Shown here piece by piece: positions 1-6,570 of a DNA stretch of 32,611 nucleotides. Source of the DNA: Clostridia bacterium (GTDB taxonomy: Bacteria > Bacillota > Clostridia > Christensenellales > Borkfalkiaceae); contig JAFURP010000042.1 in NCBI GenBank assembly GCA_017471785.1, forward strand, positions 1-32,611. The letters run 5' to 3'. The notes under the pieces are model-generated. The model made no database searches. It worked only from the letters and a program-made list of their open reading frames with translations, and was not told the origin of the DNA. Numbering within the stretch: position 1 is the first letter of the stretch; every line of letters begins with the position of its first letter. The position numbers and the translations under genes are program-made.

Positions 1-903
1 CGCCCGTCTTACGACGATCCTTCTACCGCCGATATCGTCCGCGTCGAACGCGTGCATGGGCTGTCCCATTTCCAAAAGCCCGAAGTTGGTGATATCGACG
101 AGGGGCGAAATGGAGCGGATACCCGAAAGCGCAAGGCGTTTCCGCATCCAAGCAGGCGAAACGCCGCCGCTTACGTTTTCAACGTAATGTCCCACGTAGC
201 GAGGGCACAGATCGGGCGCAAGCACCTCTACCTCTACGGGCGCGGCGCTCGTTTTATGCGTCGTAAACGAATAATCCGGCTCTTTGAGCGGTTGTTTAAG
301 CACGGCCGCCACTTCGCGCGCGATACCCAAAATGCATTGACAATCGGGACGGTTTGCGGTGATCGAGATATCGAAAACGTAATCGTCAAGTCCGACGATC
401 TTCTTGATATCCTCGCCCACGGGTGCGTCCTTGCCCAAATCAAGCAAGCCGTTCACCTCTGCGCCCGCATAGAAATCGTCGTTGATACCCAGCTCCTCAC
501 CCGAGCAAAGCATACCGAAGGACTCCACGCCGCGAAGCTTGCCCTTTTTGATCTTTTTCACGCCGTCGGGATTCTTTTCGAGCATTTGCGGATTGGTTTC
601 GCAAACGGTCGAGCCGTCGAGCGCGCAGGGCGTTTTCATACCCACGTACACGTTGGGCGCGCCCGTTACGATCTGCAAATCGTGCCCGTGCTCGCCGCAA
701 TCCACCACGCAAATTTGCATATGGTCGCTGTCGGGGTGGGGCGTGAGCGATCTTACCTCGCCGACCACCACGCCGTTTATTTTTTCACCGAGGTAGACGA
801 GCTCCTCCACCTCGAAGCCGCACGAGAACAGCTTTTCGGCAAGCTCCTCGGCGGAAATCGTAATATCTACGTAATCCTTTAACCAACTGAAAGGTGCTTT
901 CAT
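1..903 (-). CDS. pheT: Phenylalanine-tRNA ligase beta subunit, 5' part only (runs off the left edge)
   Basis: Reading the minus strand from the ATG at 901-903 gives an uninterrupted 301-residue N-terminal part starting MKAPFSWLKDYVDI, typical of PheT. Residues about 40-150 form the EMAP/OB-type tRNA-binding domain (GEVRSLTPHPDSDHMQIC, then VTGAPNV and KLRGVESFGMLCS). The start of the B1/B3-B4 editing region follows (SITANRPDC, then PLVDITNFGLLEMGQPMHAFD). The catalytic-fold region and stop codon lie outside the window. A good ribosome site (GGAG, 8-9 bases upstream) supports the start. The gene follows pheS by 37 bases and is certainly co-transcribed with it from the T-box-controlled promoter. 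The alpha2-beta2 enzyme charges tRNA-Phe in the cytoplasm; the beta subunit binds tRNA and edits mischarged Tyr. Confidence 0.97.
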   Translation of the reverse strand, partial: MKAPFSWLKDYVDITISAEELAEKLFSCGFEVEELVYLGEKINGVVVGEVRSLTPHPDSDHMQICVVDCGEHGHDLQIVTGAPNVYVGMKTPCALDGSTVCETNPQMLEKNPDGVKKIKKGKLRGVESFGMLCSGEELGINDDFYAGAEVNGLLDLGKDAPVGEDIKKIVGLDDYVFDISITANRPDCQCILGIAREVAAVLKQPLKEPDYSFTTHKTSAAPVEVEVLAPDLCPRYVGHYVENVSGGVSPAWMRKRLALSGIRSISPLVDITNFGLLEMGQPMHAFDADDIGGRRIVVRRA

Positions 904-940
904 TGTTCGTTACTCCTCATTATCTATTCTATACGTTCTT

Positions 941-1954
941 TTAATCTTCAAATTGTTCTAAAAACCTAACGTCATTCTCAAACAACGTCTTAATATTGTT
1001 CACGCCGTATTTGAGCATGGCGATACGCTCGATACCCATACCGAACGCAAAGCCCGTGTATTCGTCGGGGTCGACGCCGCAATTTTCCAAGACGCGACGG
1101 TTTACCATACCGGCGCCGAGAACTTCTATCCAGCCCGTGCCCTTGCAAAGCCGACAGCCCTTGCCGCCGCATTCCGAACAGCTCAAATCCACCTCCACGC
1201 TCGGCTCGGTGAACGGGAAATAGGAGGGACGGAGGCGTACTTTGGTAGAAGAAGTAAACATTTTCTTCGCAAACTCCGCGAGCATACCTTGCAGGTCGCA
1301 AAGGGTGATGCCCTTATCTACCACCAAGCCCTCCATTTGATGGAACATAGGCGAATGAGTCGCGTCGTCGTCCGAACGGAACACGCGCCCGGGGGAAAGG
1401 ATCTTGATGGGCGGCTTGTTGTTTTCCATAACGCGGATCTGCCCTGCCGAGGTTTGCGTTCTTAAAAGCAAATTGTCCGCCAAATAAAAGGTGTCCTGCA
1501 TATCGCGCGCAGGGTGATCCTGCGGCGTGTTGAGCGCCGTAAAGTTATAGTAATCCGTTTCGATCTCGGGTCCCTCGAACACCTTAAAGCCCATACCGGC
1601 AAAAATATCGATCAGCTCGTTTTTTACGAGTGTGATGGGGTGCAAAGCGCCTGCTTTATACGCTTTCCCCGGCATAGTGATATCCACGCGCTCGGCGGCG
1701 TATTTCTTTTGCATTTCCATTTCCCGAACGACGACCGCACGCGCTTCGAATTTTTCTTCGATGCCCTGCTTGAATTCGTTGACGATCTTACCGAACGCGG
1801 GGCGATCCTCTTTCGCTAGATCTTTCATACCGCTCATAATGCCTTTGAGCTGCGTTTGAAATTTTACCTTCAACTCGTAGAGTGCCCTGCCCGTTTCCGT
1901 TTGCTCCATTGCGCTTTCGATCTCTAAGCGCAACGCTTCGATTTTTTGCTTCAT
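941..1954 (-). CDS. pheS: Phenylalanine-tRNA ligase alpha subunit
   Basis: This 337-residue protein has the usual PheS length and order. An N-terminal coiled-coil arm (about 1-90) precedes the class II synthetase core from about 100. Motif 2 is visible around [18 protein letters not shown], and motif 3 at [14 protein letters not shown]. The internal [17 protein letters not shown] block and the following EVLGAGMV are standard for bacterial PheS. It makes Phe-tRNA with PheT in the cytoplasm. The start is supported by AAGGAG seven bases upstream, just after the T-box terminator. Expression is expected to rise when uncharged tRNA-Phe accumulates, through the leader described separately. Confidence 0.98.
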   Translation of the reverse strand: MKQKIEALRLEIESAMEQTETGRALYELKVKFQTQLKGIMSGMKDLAKEDRPAFGKIVNEFKQGIEEKFEARAVVVREMEMQKKYAAERVDITMPGKAYKAGALHPITLVKNELIDIFAGMGFKVFEGPEIETDYYNFTALNTPQDHPARDMQDTFYLADNLLLRTQTSAGQIRVMENNKPPIKILSPGRVFRSDDDATHSPMFHQMEGLVVDKGITLCDLQGMLAEFAKKMFTSSTKVRLRPSYFPFTEPSVEVDLSCSECGGKGCRLCKGTGWIEVLGAGMVNRRVLENCGVDPDEYTGFAFGMGIERIAMLKYGVNNIKTLFENDVRFLEQFED

Positions 1955-1996
1955 ATTGACTCCTTAAAAAGTTTTTCCGTATTGACCCGCGAGAGC

Positions 1997-2035
1997 GTAA
2001 AAACGCCCTGCGCGCTTATCCTTGCGCGCAGGGCG
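1997..2035 (-). terminator. Intrinsic terminator of the pheS T-box leader
   Basis: On the minus strand a 12-bp GC-rich stem (CGCCCTGCGCGC pairing with GCGCGCAGGGCG, loop of 8) is followed by a run of five Ts. It lies after the T-box sequence and before the pheS ribosome site, the expected place for the regulated terminator whose 5' arm competes with the antiterminator. Confidence 0.9.
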
Positions 2036-2264
2036 AACCTTCTCCGCTGTACCACCTGCTTTTATACGGCGCTTGCCGTACCTCGTTTCGCGCGATAACG
2101 CCGCGCCGCGCGTTCCTCCCTACCCTTGCGTTTTCCGCAAGCTCAAAAGGACGACTCCAAAGCGAAAGGGTCGTTTTTCGTATCCGCGCGCCTTTCAGCC
2201 GACGAGCGCGCTCTCTTTGGAATACTCGGGAAAAACACCCACTTTTTCATTGCCTTTCTATTCT
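1997..2264 (-). promoter_or_regulatory. T-box riboswitch leader for pheST
   Basis: The minus-strand leader of about 265 nt contains the T-box core GGTGGTACAGCGG (2044-2056), matching the conserved GGUGGNACCGCG element with one change. The regulated terminator follows directly. Upstream are several stem-loops, including one at about 2126-2150 with arms CTTGCG/CGCAAG, and a GGGTAGGGAGGAACGCG stretch resembling the stem II region. T-box leaders sense uncharged tRNA; with pheST downstream the cognate tRNA should be tRNA-Phe. I could not place the specifier codon with certainty: CTTTTGAGC offers a possible UUU, but UUC is the commoner specifier. Confidence 0.88.
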
Positions 2265-2270
2265 ATGGTA

Positions 2271-2299
2271 ATTATAGCGTTTTTTCGGGGAAAAGTCAA
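2271..2299 (-). promoter_or_regulatory. Sigma-A promoter of the pheST T-box transcript
   Basis: On the minus strand TTGACT (2294-2299) and TATAAT (2271-2276) are separated by exactly 17 bases. The predicted transcript start near 2264 opens the T-box leader. The promoter lies just past the end of mscL, so mscL read-through could add to pheST expression. Confidence 0.88.
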
Positions 2300-2319
2300 C
2301 TGCTTTTCCCCGTTTTTCC

Positions 2320-2949
2320 TTATTTCTGCTTCAACAAATCGCGGATTTCTTCCAAAAGTCGAGTGTTTGCCGTCGCCTTTTCCTCCGCCGCTTTGGCTTC
2401 CGCCGCCGCGATCTCCGCCGCTGCCGCTTCTTCCGCCGCTTTCTTGGCTTTCGCTTCCTCTACGCGCGCCGCCCAAATCGCTTCCGCTTCCTTTTTGGAT
2501 ACCTTTTCTTCATAGCGGATCTTTGAGATCGCTTTCTTCTTATCGAGGTCTAAACCGTTTTCCATTTGTTCGCGCGCTTCCGCGATACCGTTCATAATTT
2601 TAACGATACTGAACAACACGAAAGCGATCAAGAGGAAATTGATGATCGCGCTGATGAACGAGCCCCAATCGATATAGATGGAGTCGGCAAGCACGATCGC
2701 GCCCGCCTCGTCGTATGCGGGCGAAAGCATAGTGATCGCACCGCTCAAGCCTTCCTCGCCGATAAGCGCCGCTATGAGCCAATTGATGAGGGGCTTCAAA
2801 ATGAAATTACTCAATCCGTTTACGATAGCCGTAAACGCGCCGCCGACGATAACACCGACAGCCATATCGAGCACGTTGCCGCGCGTGATGAACTTCTTAA
2901 ATTCGGTAAAGAATTTCTTAATTCTTCCTTCTTTCTTTTCCTTTGCCAT
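2320..2949 (-). CDS. mscL: Large-conductance mechanosensitive channel with expanded cytoplasmic domain
   Basis: MscL forms a homopentameric membrane pore that opens under membrane tension to release solutes during hypo-osmotic shock. The N-terminal amphipathic helix and TM1 are clear (FKKFITRGNVLDMAVGVIVG, residues about 17-36, then to about 48). TM2 is about 97-119. The canonical C-terminal bundle helix is at the very end (TRLLEEIRDLL, 197-207). Between TM2 and that helix lie about 60 extra residues (about 135-195) rich in Ala, Lys and Glu, giving 209 residues against the usual 120-150. The start has an AGGAAG site and its own promoter at 2984-3012. The gene seems monocistronic, with pheST read-through possible. 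Confidence 0.95.
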   Translation of the reverse strand: MAKEKKEGRIKKFFTEFKKFITRGNVLDMAVGVIVGGAFTAIVNGLSNFILKPLINWLIAALIGEEGLSGAITMLSPAYDEAGAIVLADSIYIDWGSFISAIINFLLIAFVLFSIVKIMNGIAEAREQMENGLDLDKKKAISKIRYEEKVSKKEAEAIWAARVEEAKAKKAAEEAAAAEIAAAEAKAAEEKATANTRLLEEIRDLLKQK

Positions 2950-2983
2950 ACAAGTACTTCCTTTTATAGATTTTATTAGTTAC

Positions 2984-3012
2984 ATTATACAGCAAAGAAA
3001 AGATTTTGTCAA
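2984..3012 (-). promoter_or_regulatory. Consensus sigma-A promoter of mscL
   Basis: Minus-strand TTGACA (3007-3012) and TATAAT (2984-2989) are separated by 17 bases, a perfect consensus. The predicted start is about 28 bases before the mscL ATG, leaving room for the ribosome site. Confidence 0.9.
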
Positions 3013-3020
3013 GGGCTGAA

Positions 3021-3050
3021 AGAGAAAAAGCGCGATTTCTCGCGCTTTTC
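3021..3050 (-). terminator. Terminator after the nth small-gene operon
   Basis: Minus-strand hairpin AAAAGCGCGA / TCGCGCTTTT with a GAAA tetraloop, followed by TTTTTCTCTTTC. It sits about 18 bases past the stop of the 72-residue gene, ending the nth operon just before the mscL promoter. Confidence 0.85.
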
Positions 3051-3068
3051 GTCGATTTTCGTTCCTTT

Positions 3069-3287
3069 TTATTCGTTTTCGATGGACGAGCCGCGCATCA
3101 AGTCGCGTACGAAGCACAAGTCCTCGCCCACCTCCTTGATCATTCGCATCAGCTCGCCGCGCGTTTCCTTGCGCTCGGCCTTGGCTAATGCGCAGGTATA
3201 TTCGTTCAAAAGCGTTTTTTCCGTATAAAAAACGTCCTTTAAGCTATCGAATTCGTTGAGCGTGATCTCCCGTTTTTCCAGCTTCAT
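3069..3287 (-). CDS. Small helical protein, possibly spore-coat-F/ferritin-like
   Basis: A 72-residue acidic-basic protein starting MKLEKREITLNEFDSLKDV. The pattern (a short leader, then an amphipathic helix with TEKTLLNEYTCALAKAERKE and a second helix GELMRMIKEVGEDL) resembles the small two-helix CotF-like proteins of clostridia, but the match is from memory and weak. The start is the ATG at 3285-3287. It overlaps the stop of the upstream gene as ATGA and has an AGGAAAG ribosome site inside that gene, so the two are translationally coupled. A strong terminator follows. No enzyme motif is visible. If spore-related, the organism should carry other sporulation genes; none are in this window. 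Confidence 0.75.
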   Translation of the reverse strand: MKLEKREITLNEFDSLKDVFYTEKTLLNEYTCALAKAERKETRGELMRMIKEVGEDLCFVRDLMRGSSIENE

Positions 3288-3517
3288 TCTTCGCTTTCCT
3301 CCTTTTTGCCCTTCTTTTTCTCCTCGCCGCTGAGCAAGGTCTTGAGCGCGTCCCTGCGTTCTTGGTGGCGCAAAGACAGTTCCTCCATTTCCTTGGCGAG
3401 CGCGACGTCCATCAAAAGACGGGAATAGATCTTCGTCTTTTTTTCCGCCAAGTCCTCCACCGAGGCAAGCGCTTGCAAAAAGCACGCCTCCTTTTCCATC
3501 GTTTCCGTTTTTCGCAT
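3284..3517 (-). CDS. Small helical protein of unknown function
   Basis: A 77-residue, strongly helical protein with a highly charged tail (EEKKKGKKEESEE). The middle, AKEMEELSLRHQERRDALKTLL, looks like a four-helix-bundle fragment. It has no signal peptide and no motif I recognise. It lies 57 bases after nth and overlaps the next gene by 4 bases. Its ribosome site GGGGAGG is 7 bases before the ATG, but it is buried in the 3' arm of a hairpin (3522-3567), so its expression may be attenuated relative to nth. It may work together with the 72-residue neighbour, since the two are coupled and similar in style. Confidence 0.72.
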   Translation of the reverse strand: MRKTETMEKEACFLQALASVEDLAEKKTKIYSRLLMDVALAKEMEELSLRHQERRDALKTLLSGEEKKKGKKEESEE

Positions 3518-3567
3518 AAAAAAACCTCCCCTTATCCACCCAAAGTATGGGGAACTCGGAAAGGTTT
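3518..3567 (-). promoter_or_regulatory. Hairpin that sequesters the ribosome site between nth and the small genes
   Basis: In the minus-strand RNA, AAACCUUUCC (3558-3567) can pair with GGGGAGGUUU (3522-3531) over 10 bp with two G-U pairs. The 3' arm contains the GGGGAGG ribosome site of the 77-residue gene and is followed by four more Ts running to its ATG. An inner CCCC/GGG pairing is possible in the loop. It could act as a partial terminator or a translational block; the sequence cannot decide which. Confidence 0.6.
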
Positions 3568-3574
3568 TATTCGT

Positions 3575-4204
3575 TTATTTTTTACGGTAGTAGTCGCAAT
3601 ACGCTTTAAGCGTACAGCCGAGGCAGTCGGGTTTTTGCGAATGACACACGCGCCTACCGTGATAGATGAGCCAATGGTGCGCCTTGGACCAGTCGGATTT
3701 GGGCACGGCTTTTTGCAAGCCCTCCTCCACCCTTTCGGGCGTTTTGCCCTTGGCGAGCCCCAAACGGTTGCTTACGCGGAAAACGTGCGTATCCACCGCG
3801 ATCGCGTCGCCGCCGAACGCCACCGAATACACGACGTTCGCCGTCTTTTTGCCCACGCCGTCAAGCGACATCAGCTCCTCCACCGTTTGCGGCACGACGC
3901 CGTGGAAGCGCTCGATAATATCCTTGGACGCGGACAGGATATGCCGCGCCTTCATACGGTAGAAGCCGCAGGAAAAAATATATTTTTCAAGCTCCTCTTG
4001 ACTTAAAGCGAGCATAGCCTCGGGCGTGGAATATTTTTCAAACAGCTTCGCCGTAACGATATTCACGCGCGCGTCCGTGCATTGTGCGGAAAGCACGACC
4101 GCTACCAACAGCTCGTACGGGGTGTTATAGTGTAAGGCAGGCTTTGCCTCGGGGTATAATCTTTCCAGCTCGGCAAGCGCCGATTTTTTATCCGTCGATT
4201 TCAT
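3575..4204 (-). CDS. nth: Endonuclease III (DNA glycosylase/AP lyase)
   Basis: Nth removes oxidised pyrimidines and nicks the abasic site in base-excision repair. At 209 residues it has normal length. The helix-hairpin-helix LMSLDGVGKKTANVV (about 112-126) carries the catalytic Lys, and AVDTHVFRV holds the catalytic Asp. The 4Fe-4S cluster loop C-x6-C-x2-C-x5-C is complete near the C-terminus (VCHSQKPDCLGCTLKAYC). LSAQCTDARVN is also conserved. The only plausible start is the ATG at 4202-4204: no ribosome site precedes it, and the -10 box ends 6 bases before it, so the mRNA is probably leaderless. Two small genes lie downstream. Confidence 0.97.
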   Translation of the reverse strand: MKSTDKKSALAELERLYPEAKPALHYNTPYELLVAVVLSAQCTDARVNIVTAKLFEKYSTPEAMLALSQEELEKYIFSCGFYRMKARHILSASKDIIERFHGVVPQTVEELMSLDGVGKKTANVVYSVAFGGDAIAVDTHVFRVSNRLGLAKGKTPERVEEGLQKAVPKSDWSKAHHWLIYHGRRVCHSQKPDCLGCTLKAYCDYYRKK

Positions 4205-4210
4205 AAATAC

Positions 4211-4239
4211 AGTATAGCACGGTTTTCGGTTTTTGTCAA
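4211..4239 (-). promoter_or_regulatory. Promoter of nth, predicting a leaderless mRNA
   Basis: Minus-strand TTGACA (4234-4239), a 17-base spacer, then TATACT (4211-4216). Only GTATTT separates the -10 box from the nth ATG, so the expected +1 is the A of the start codon. Confidence 0.85.
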
Positions 4240-4243
4240 CCGT

Positions 4244-4510
4244 TTATTTTCCGTTATTATACGGCGTTACGGAAACGCGCCCGTTTATGAAATCCGTTTT
4301 GTAAAAGCCTTTGAACGAGGAATATTTCCCCGTTTTCAAGATCGCCTGCGCCCGAACGAAGTATCTCGCGTCGAAGCGCACGCAAAGTCCGCAGCCTATC
4401 TTCGCCTCTTTGGGCGTGGGAACCGTCGTCGCCGCCACGCCGTAACCGTTTAACCGTTCCGCGTAATCGAGGCTGTGCGAACGGGAGCGGAATACCGCTA
4501 AAATCATCAT
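4244..4510 (-). CDS. DUF3343 protein (putative Se/S carrier-like)
   Basis: An 88-residue protein with the layout of the DUF3343 family: an N-terminal strand (ILAVFRSRSHSLDYAERL), the TVPTPKEAKIGCGLCVRFD segment whose C-G-x-C motif may carry a sulfur or selenium atom, then AILKTGKYSSFKGFYK. The family is often found beside cysteine-desulfurase-like genes and has been proposed as a chalcogen carrier; that role is not established. Here it is divergent from such a gene (4577-5695), which fits. Translation probably starts at one of the tandem ATGs (4505-4510), 10-13 bases after AGGAG. nth lies 39 bases downstream but has its own promoter. Confidence 0.85.
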   Translation of the reverse strand: MMILAVFRSRSHSLDYAERLNGYGVAATTVPTPKEAKIGCGLCVRFDARYFVRAQAILKTGKYSSFKGFYKTDFINGRVSVTPYNNGK

Positions 4511-4576
4511 AGGTCATATACTCCTTTTTTTCGGAATACTATATTTTATGTATTACGCAAAAAAAGAGGTGCATCT

Positions 4577-5695
4577 ATGATCTATTTCGACAACGCCGCA
4601 ACGGGCGGCAAAAAGCCCGACGGCGTACTTACCGCCGTTACCTCCGCCGTCCGCGTTTGCGCCAACCCCGGGCGAAGCGGACACAAGCTTTCTCTTGCTA
4701 TGGCAAAGCTCGTGCAAGACTGCCGAAACGCCCTTTCCGAGTTCTTCGACGGGTACGGCTACGACCGCGTGATCTTTACCAAAAATTGTACGGAAGCGCT
4801 CAATCTCGCGCTGTTCGGTACGCTAAGCAAGGGAGATCACGTGATCACGACCCGTATGGAGCACAATTCCGTGCTTCGACCCTTGGAGGCGCTGAAAAAA
4901 TCGGGCGTGATCGACTATAGTATTTGCCAAACGCTCGACGAAGAAAACCTGCCGCGAGAGATAAAAAGCCTCGTCCGCGAAAACACGCGGCTCGTCGCCG
5001 TTACCTCCGCGTCCAACGTAAACGGATATATTCCGCCTATCGATAAGCTCAAAGCGGTTTTACCCGAGCGCGTTTTATTGCTTTGCGACGGCGCGCAAGG
5101 GGGTGGGCATATCCCGATCAAAATGCAAAAATCGGGCTTGGATATTCTCGCGCTCGCAGGACATAAGGGACTTATGGGTATTCAAGGCAGCGGCGCGTTG
5201 CTCTTTTCCGAGCGCGTCGAGCCAAAGCCGTATACGTACGGAGGAACGGGGTCGTTGAGCTTATCTCTCGATATGCCCGATTTTTATCCCGACGCGTTGG
5301 AAGCCGGCACGCTCGCGTTCCCCGCCGTCGTTTCTATGCTGGAAGGCGTACGCTATCTCGCCCTGCGACAGGAGGAGATAGCAAACAAGCTGTTATCTTT
5401 GACTGCATATTTGATCGACGGCTTGGAGGGGCTTTCGGAGTACGCGATCTATTCCAAGCCCAACCCCTGCGGCATCGTAGCTTTTAAGCATAGCTCCGTG
5501 CAATCGGAGTATTTGGCAAGCGCGCTCTCCTCCGTATACGATATCGCCGTACGGGGAGGCTTGCATTGCGCGCCGCTGATGCACGAGGCGCTCGGCACGC
5601 AGGACGAGGGTTTGGTGCGCGTATCCTTTTCCCATTTCAACTCCAAGCCCGAGATCGACGAGCTGCTTGCGGCTCTTAAAAAGCTCGCAAGCTAA
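4577..5695 (+). CDS. Cysteine desulfurase-like class V aminotransferase
   Basis: A PLP-dependent enzyme of 372 residues, expected to take sulfur from cysteine (or selenium from selenocysteine) onto an active-site cysteine. The N-terminus YFDNAATGGKKP is typical. H96 (RMEHNSV), D171 (LLCDGAQG) and the PLP lysine K197 (LAGHKGLMG) are visible. The candidate persulfide cysteine is C331 in RGGLHCAPLMHEALGT, as in the csd/SufS-like 'cysteine desulfurase family protein' group rather than NifS/IscS. GAGGTG before the ATG supports the start. It is divergent from the DUF3343 gene, its likely partner. Its last 4 bases overlap the convergent 91-residue gene. No isc or suf scaffold genes are nearby. Confidence 0.9.
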   Translation: MIYFDNAATGGKKPDGVLTAVTSAVRVCANPGRSGHKLSLAMAKLVQDCRNALSEFFDGYGYDRVIFTKNCTEALNLALFGTLSKGDHVITTRMEHNSVLRPLEALKKSGVIDYSICQTLDEENLPREIKSLVRENTRLVAVTSASNVNGYIPPIDKLKAVLPERVLLLCDGAQGGGHIPIKMQKSGLDILALAGHKGLMGIQGSGALLFSERVEPKPYTYGGTGSLSLSLDMPDFYPDALEAGTLAFPAVVSMLEGVRYLALRQEEIANKLLSLTAYLIDGLEGLSEYAIYSKPNPCGIVAFKHSSVQSEYLASALSSVYDIAVRGGLHCAPLMHEALGTQDEGLVRVSFSHFNSKPEIDELLAALKKLAS

Positions 5696-5967
5696 ATTTT
5701 CTTTAATTTTTCCACGATCGCGCGTAATTTTTTGCGTTGCGACGGATCGAGCATAGGCGAAAAGGTTTGATAGAAGCTTTCGATCTCCTCGTTGGAAAGA
5801 GTTCCCGCCCGCTTGCTTTTTTCCGCTTCCGCTAAAATATTTCGTAGCATATCGGCGCTGCTTTTACCGTCGTAGGCGCTGGCGATCTTTTTCGTCAGCT
5901 CCTCGGCGGAAGCGGCTTCCGTCTTTTCTCCCTGCGTTTCGCCTGCGTAGTTTTTGAAGCTTTTCAT
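5692..5967 (-). CDS. Small hydrophilic protein of unknown function
   Basis: A 91-residue soluble protein. The first 25 residues are low-complexity and probably disordered (KNYAGETQGEKTEAASAEE). The rest forms two or three helices, ending GTLSNEEIESFYQTFSPMLD then PSQRKKLRAIVEKLKKI. I do not recognise the family. The ribosome site GAGGAGG, 6-7 bases before the ATG, is very strong. It ends overlapping the desulfurase-like gene by 4 bases in convergent orientation. It is divergent from the 107-residue gene at 6247 across the structured element, and the two small proteins may be functionally paired, which is only an inference from position. Confidence 0.75.
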   Translation of the reverse strand: MKSFKNYAGETQGEKTEAASAEELTKKIASAYDGKSSADMLRNILAEAEKSKRAGTLSNEEIESFYQTFSPMLDPSQRKKLRAIVEKLKKI

Positions 5968-6012
5968 ATTTACCTCCTCGACAAACGCCCGTTGGCTTTA
6001 GGCGCTTTTTAT

Positions 6013-6194
6013 AGGCTTTGTCACAACAAACGGTTGATTAGTGCTTTGCACGGTTTGACGAGAATAAATACAAGAAAGACGAGCGTTGTGCGAGGGCGCA
6101 TACCCTCAGCGGTCTGTAACCGAGCATAACGCGAAGTATTTCACAGCGTTTTTCCGTCAAAAATCAACCGAGGGGTTGTGACAAAGCCTTTTTG
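6013..6194 (+). repeat. 177-bp inverted-repeat element with cloverleaf-like fold (MITE or structured RNA)
   Basis: Perfect 15-bp terminal arms AGGCTTTGTCACAAC (6013-6027) and GTTGTGACAAAGCCT (6175-6189) enclose two further pairings: GGTTGATT (6032-6039) with AATCAACC (6162-6169), and TTTGACG (6054-6060) with CGTCAAA (6155-6161). Inside, GCGTTGTGC (6083-6091) pairs with GCATAACGC (6124-6132) using one G-U. This stem closes over two hairpins, GAGGG/CCCTC and CGGT/ACCG. The right end is followed by TTTTT on the plus strand, like a terminator tail. It could be a non-autonomous mobile element or a transcribed structured RNA; I see no clear target duplication and no transposase. Confidence 0.75.
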
Positions 6195-6246
6195 TATATC
6201 CTATTCCACGGAACAATTTTTCGACACTTTGGGCATATATTGTAGT

Positions 6247-6570
6247 ATGGAAATTTTAATGCTCGTGCTACTGTATTATCTTTCACAAAACCCCGACTTT
6301 CCCGAAAGCGTAAAGCCGCTTATGGGGCAACTGAAAAATTCCCAACAAATGCTTTCCTTTTTGAACGATTTGTCGCAATTTACGCAAACGTTCAGTTCCT
6401 TCCAAAAGCAAGCGGAGCATAAAAACGCACCCCCTCCGCCGTCCAAAGACAAGGAAAAACACGAGCAAAAAGCGGAAGAAAAAGAAAAGCCGCAATCCCC
6501 GACCTCGGGAATTGCGGACGCCTTTATTCAACAAATGCTCGACGGATATTTGAAAAAGAACGGCTCTTAA
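6247..6570 (+). CDS. Small protein with hydrophobic N-terminus and charged Pro-rich linker, unknown
   Basis: With the ATG at 6247 the protein has 107 residues. It consists of a short hydrophobic start (MEILMLVLLYYLSQNPDF), a helical part (PLMGQLKNSQQMLSFLNDLS), a Pro/Lys/Glu-rich linker (NAPPPPSKDKEKHEQKAEEK) and a C-terminal helix (IADAFIQQMLDGYLKK). No family is recognised. No ribosome site precedes this ATG, and a TATATT box ends 5 bases before it, though no good -35 is present. A GTG at 6178 would add 23 residues but lies inside the inverted-repeat arm. Its last 4 bases overlap the stop of the convergent SDR gene. Confidence 0.68.
   Translation: MEILMLVLLYYLSQNPDFPESVKPLMGQLKNSQQMLSFLNDLSQFTQTFSSFQKQAEHKNAPPPPSKDKEKHEQKAEEKEKPQSPTSGIADAFIQQMLDGYLKKNGS

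Noticed and set aside
2022..2597. A 191-residue plus-strand open frame across the T-box leader and the end of mscL
   Set aside because: It is antisense to the well-supported T-box and to mscL, has no ribosome site and a composition (Pro/Ser/Leu runs) typical of the reverse of Ala/Glu-rich coding DNA.
6013..6189. CRISPR array or tRNA at the structured element
   Set aside because: There are only two arms (not several equally spaced direct repeats), and the fold has no acceptor end or T-loop sequence of a tRNA.
6178..6246. GTG start at 6178 that would lengthen the 107-residue protein by 23 residues
   Set aside because: The GTG lies within the right arm of the inverted repeat, there is no ribosome site, and the added residues look like translated repeat. 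The ATG at 6247 is preferred, though it too lacks a ribosome site.
6236..6249. Third leaderless candidate at the 107-residue gene (TATATT ending 5 bases before the ATG)
   Set aside because: No acceptable -35 box is present 16-18 bases upstream, so this promoter is not supported well enough to be counted with nth and the XRE gene.
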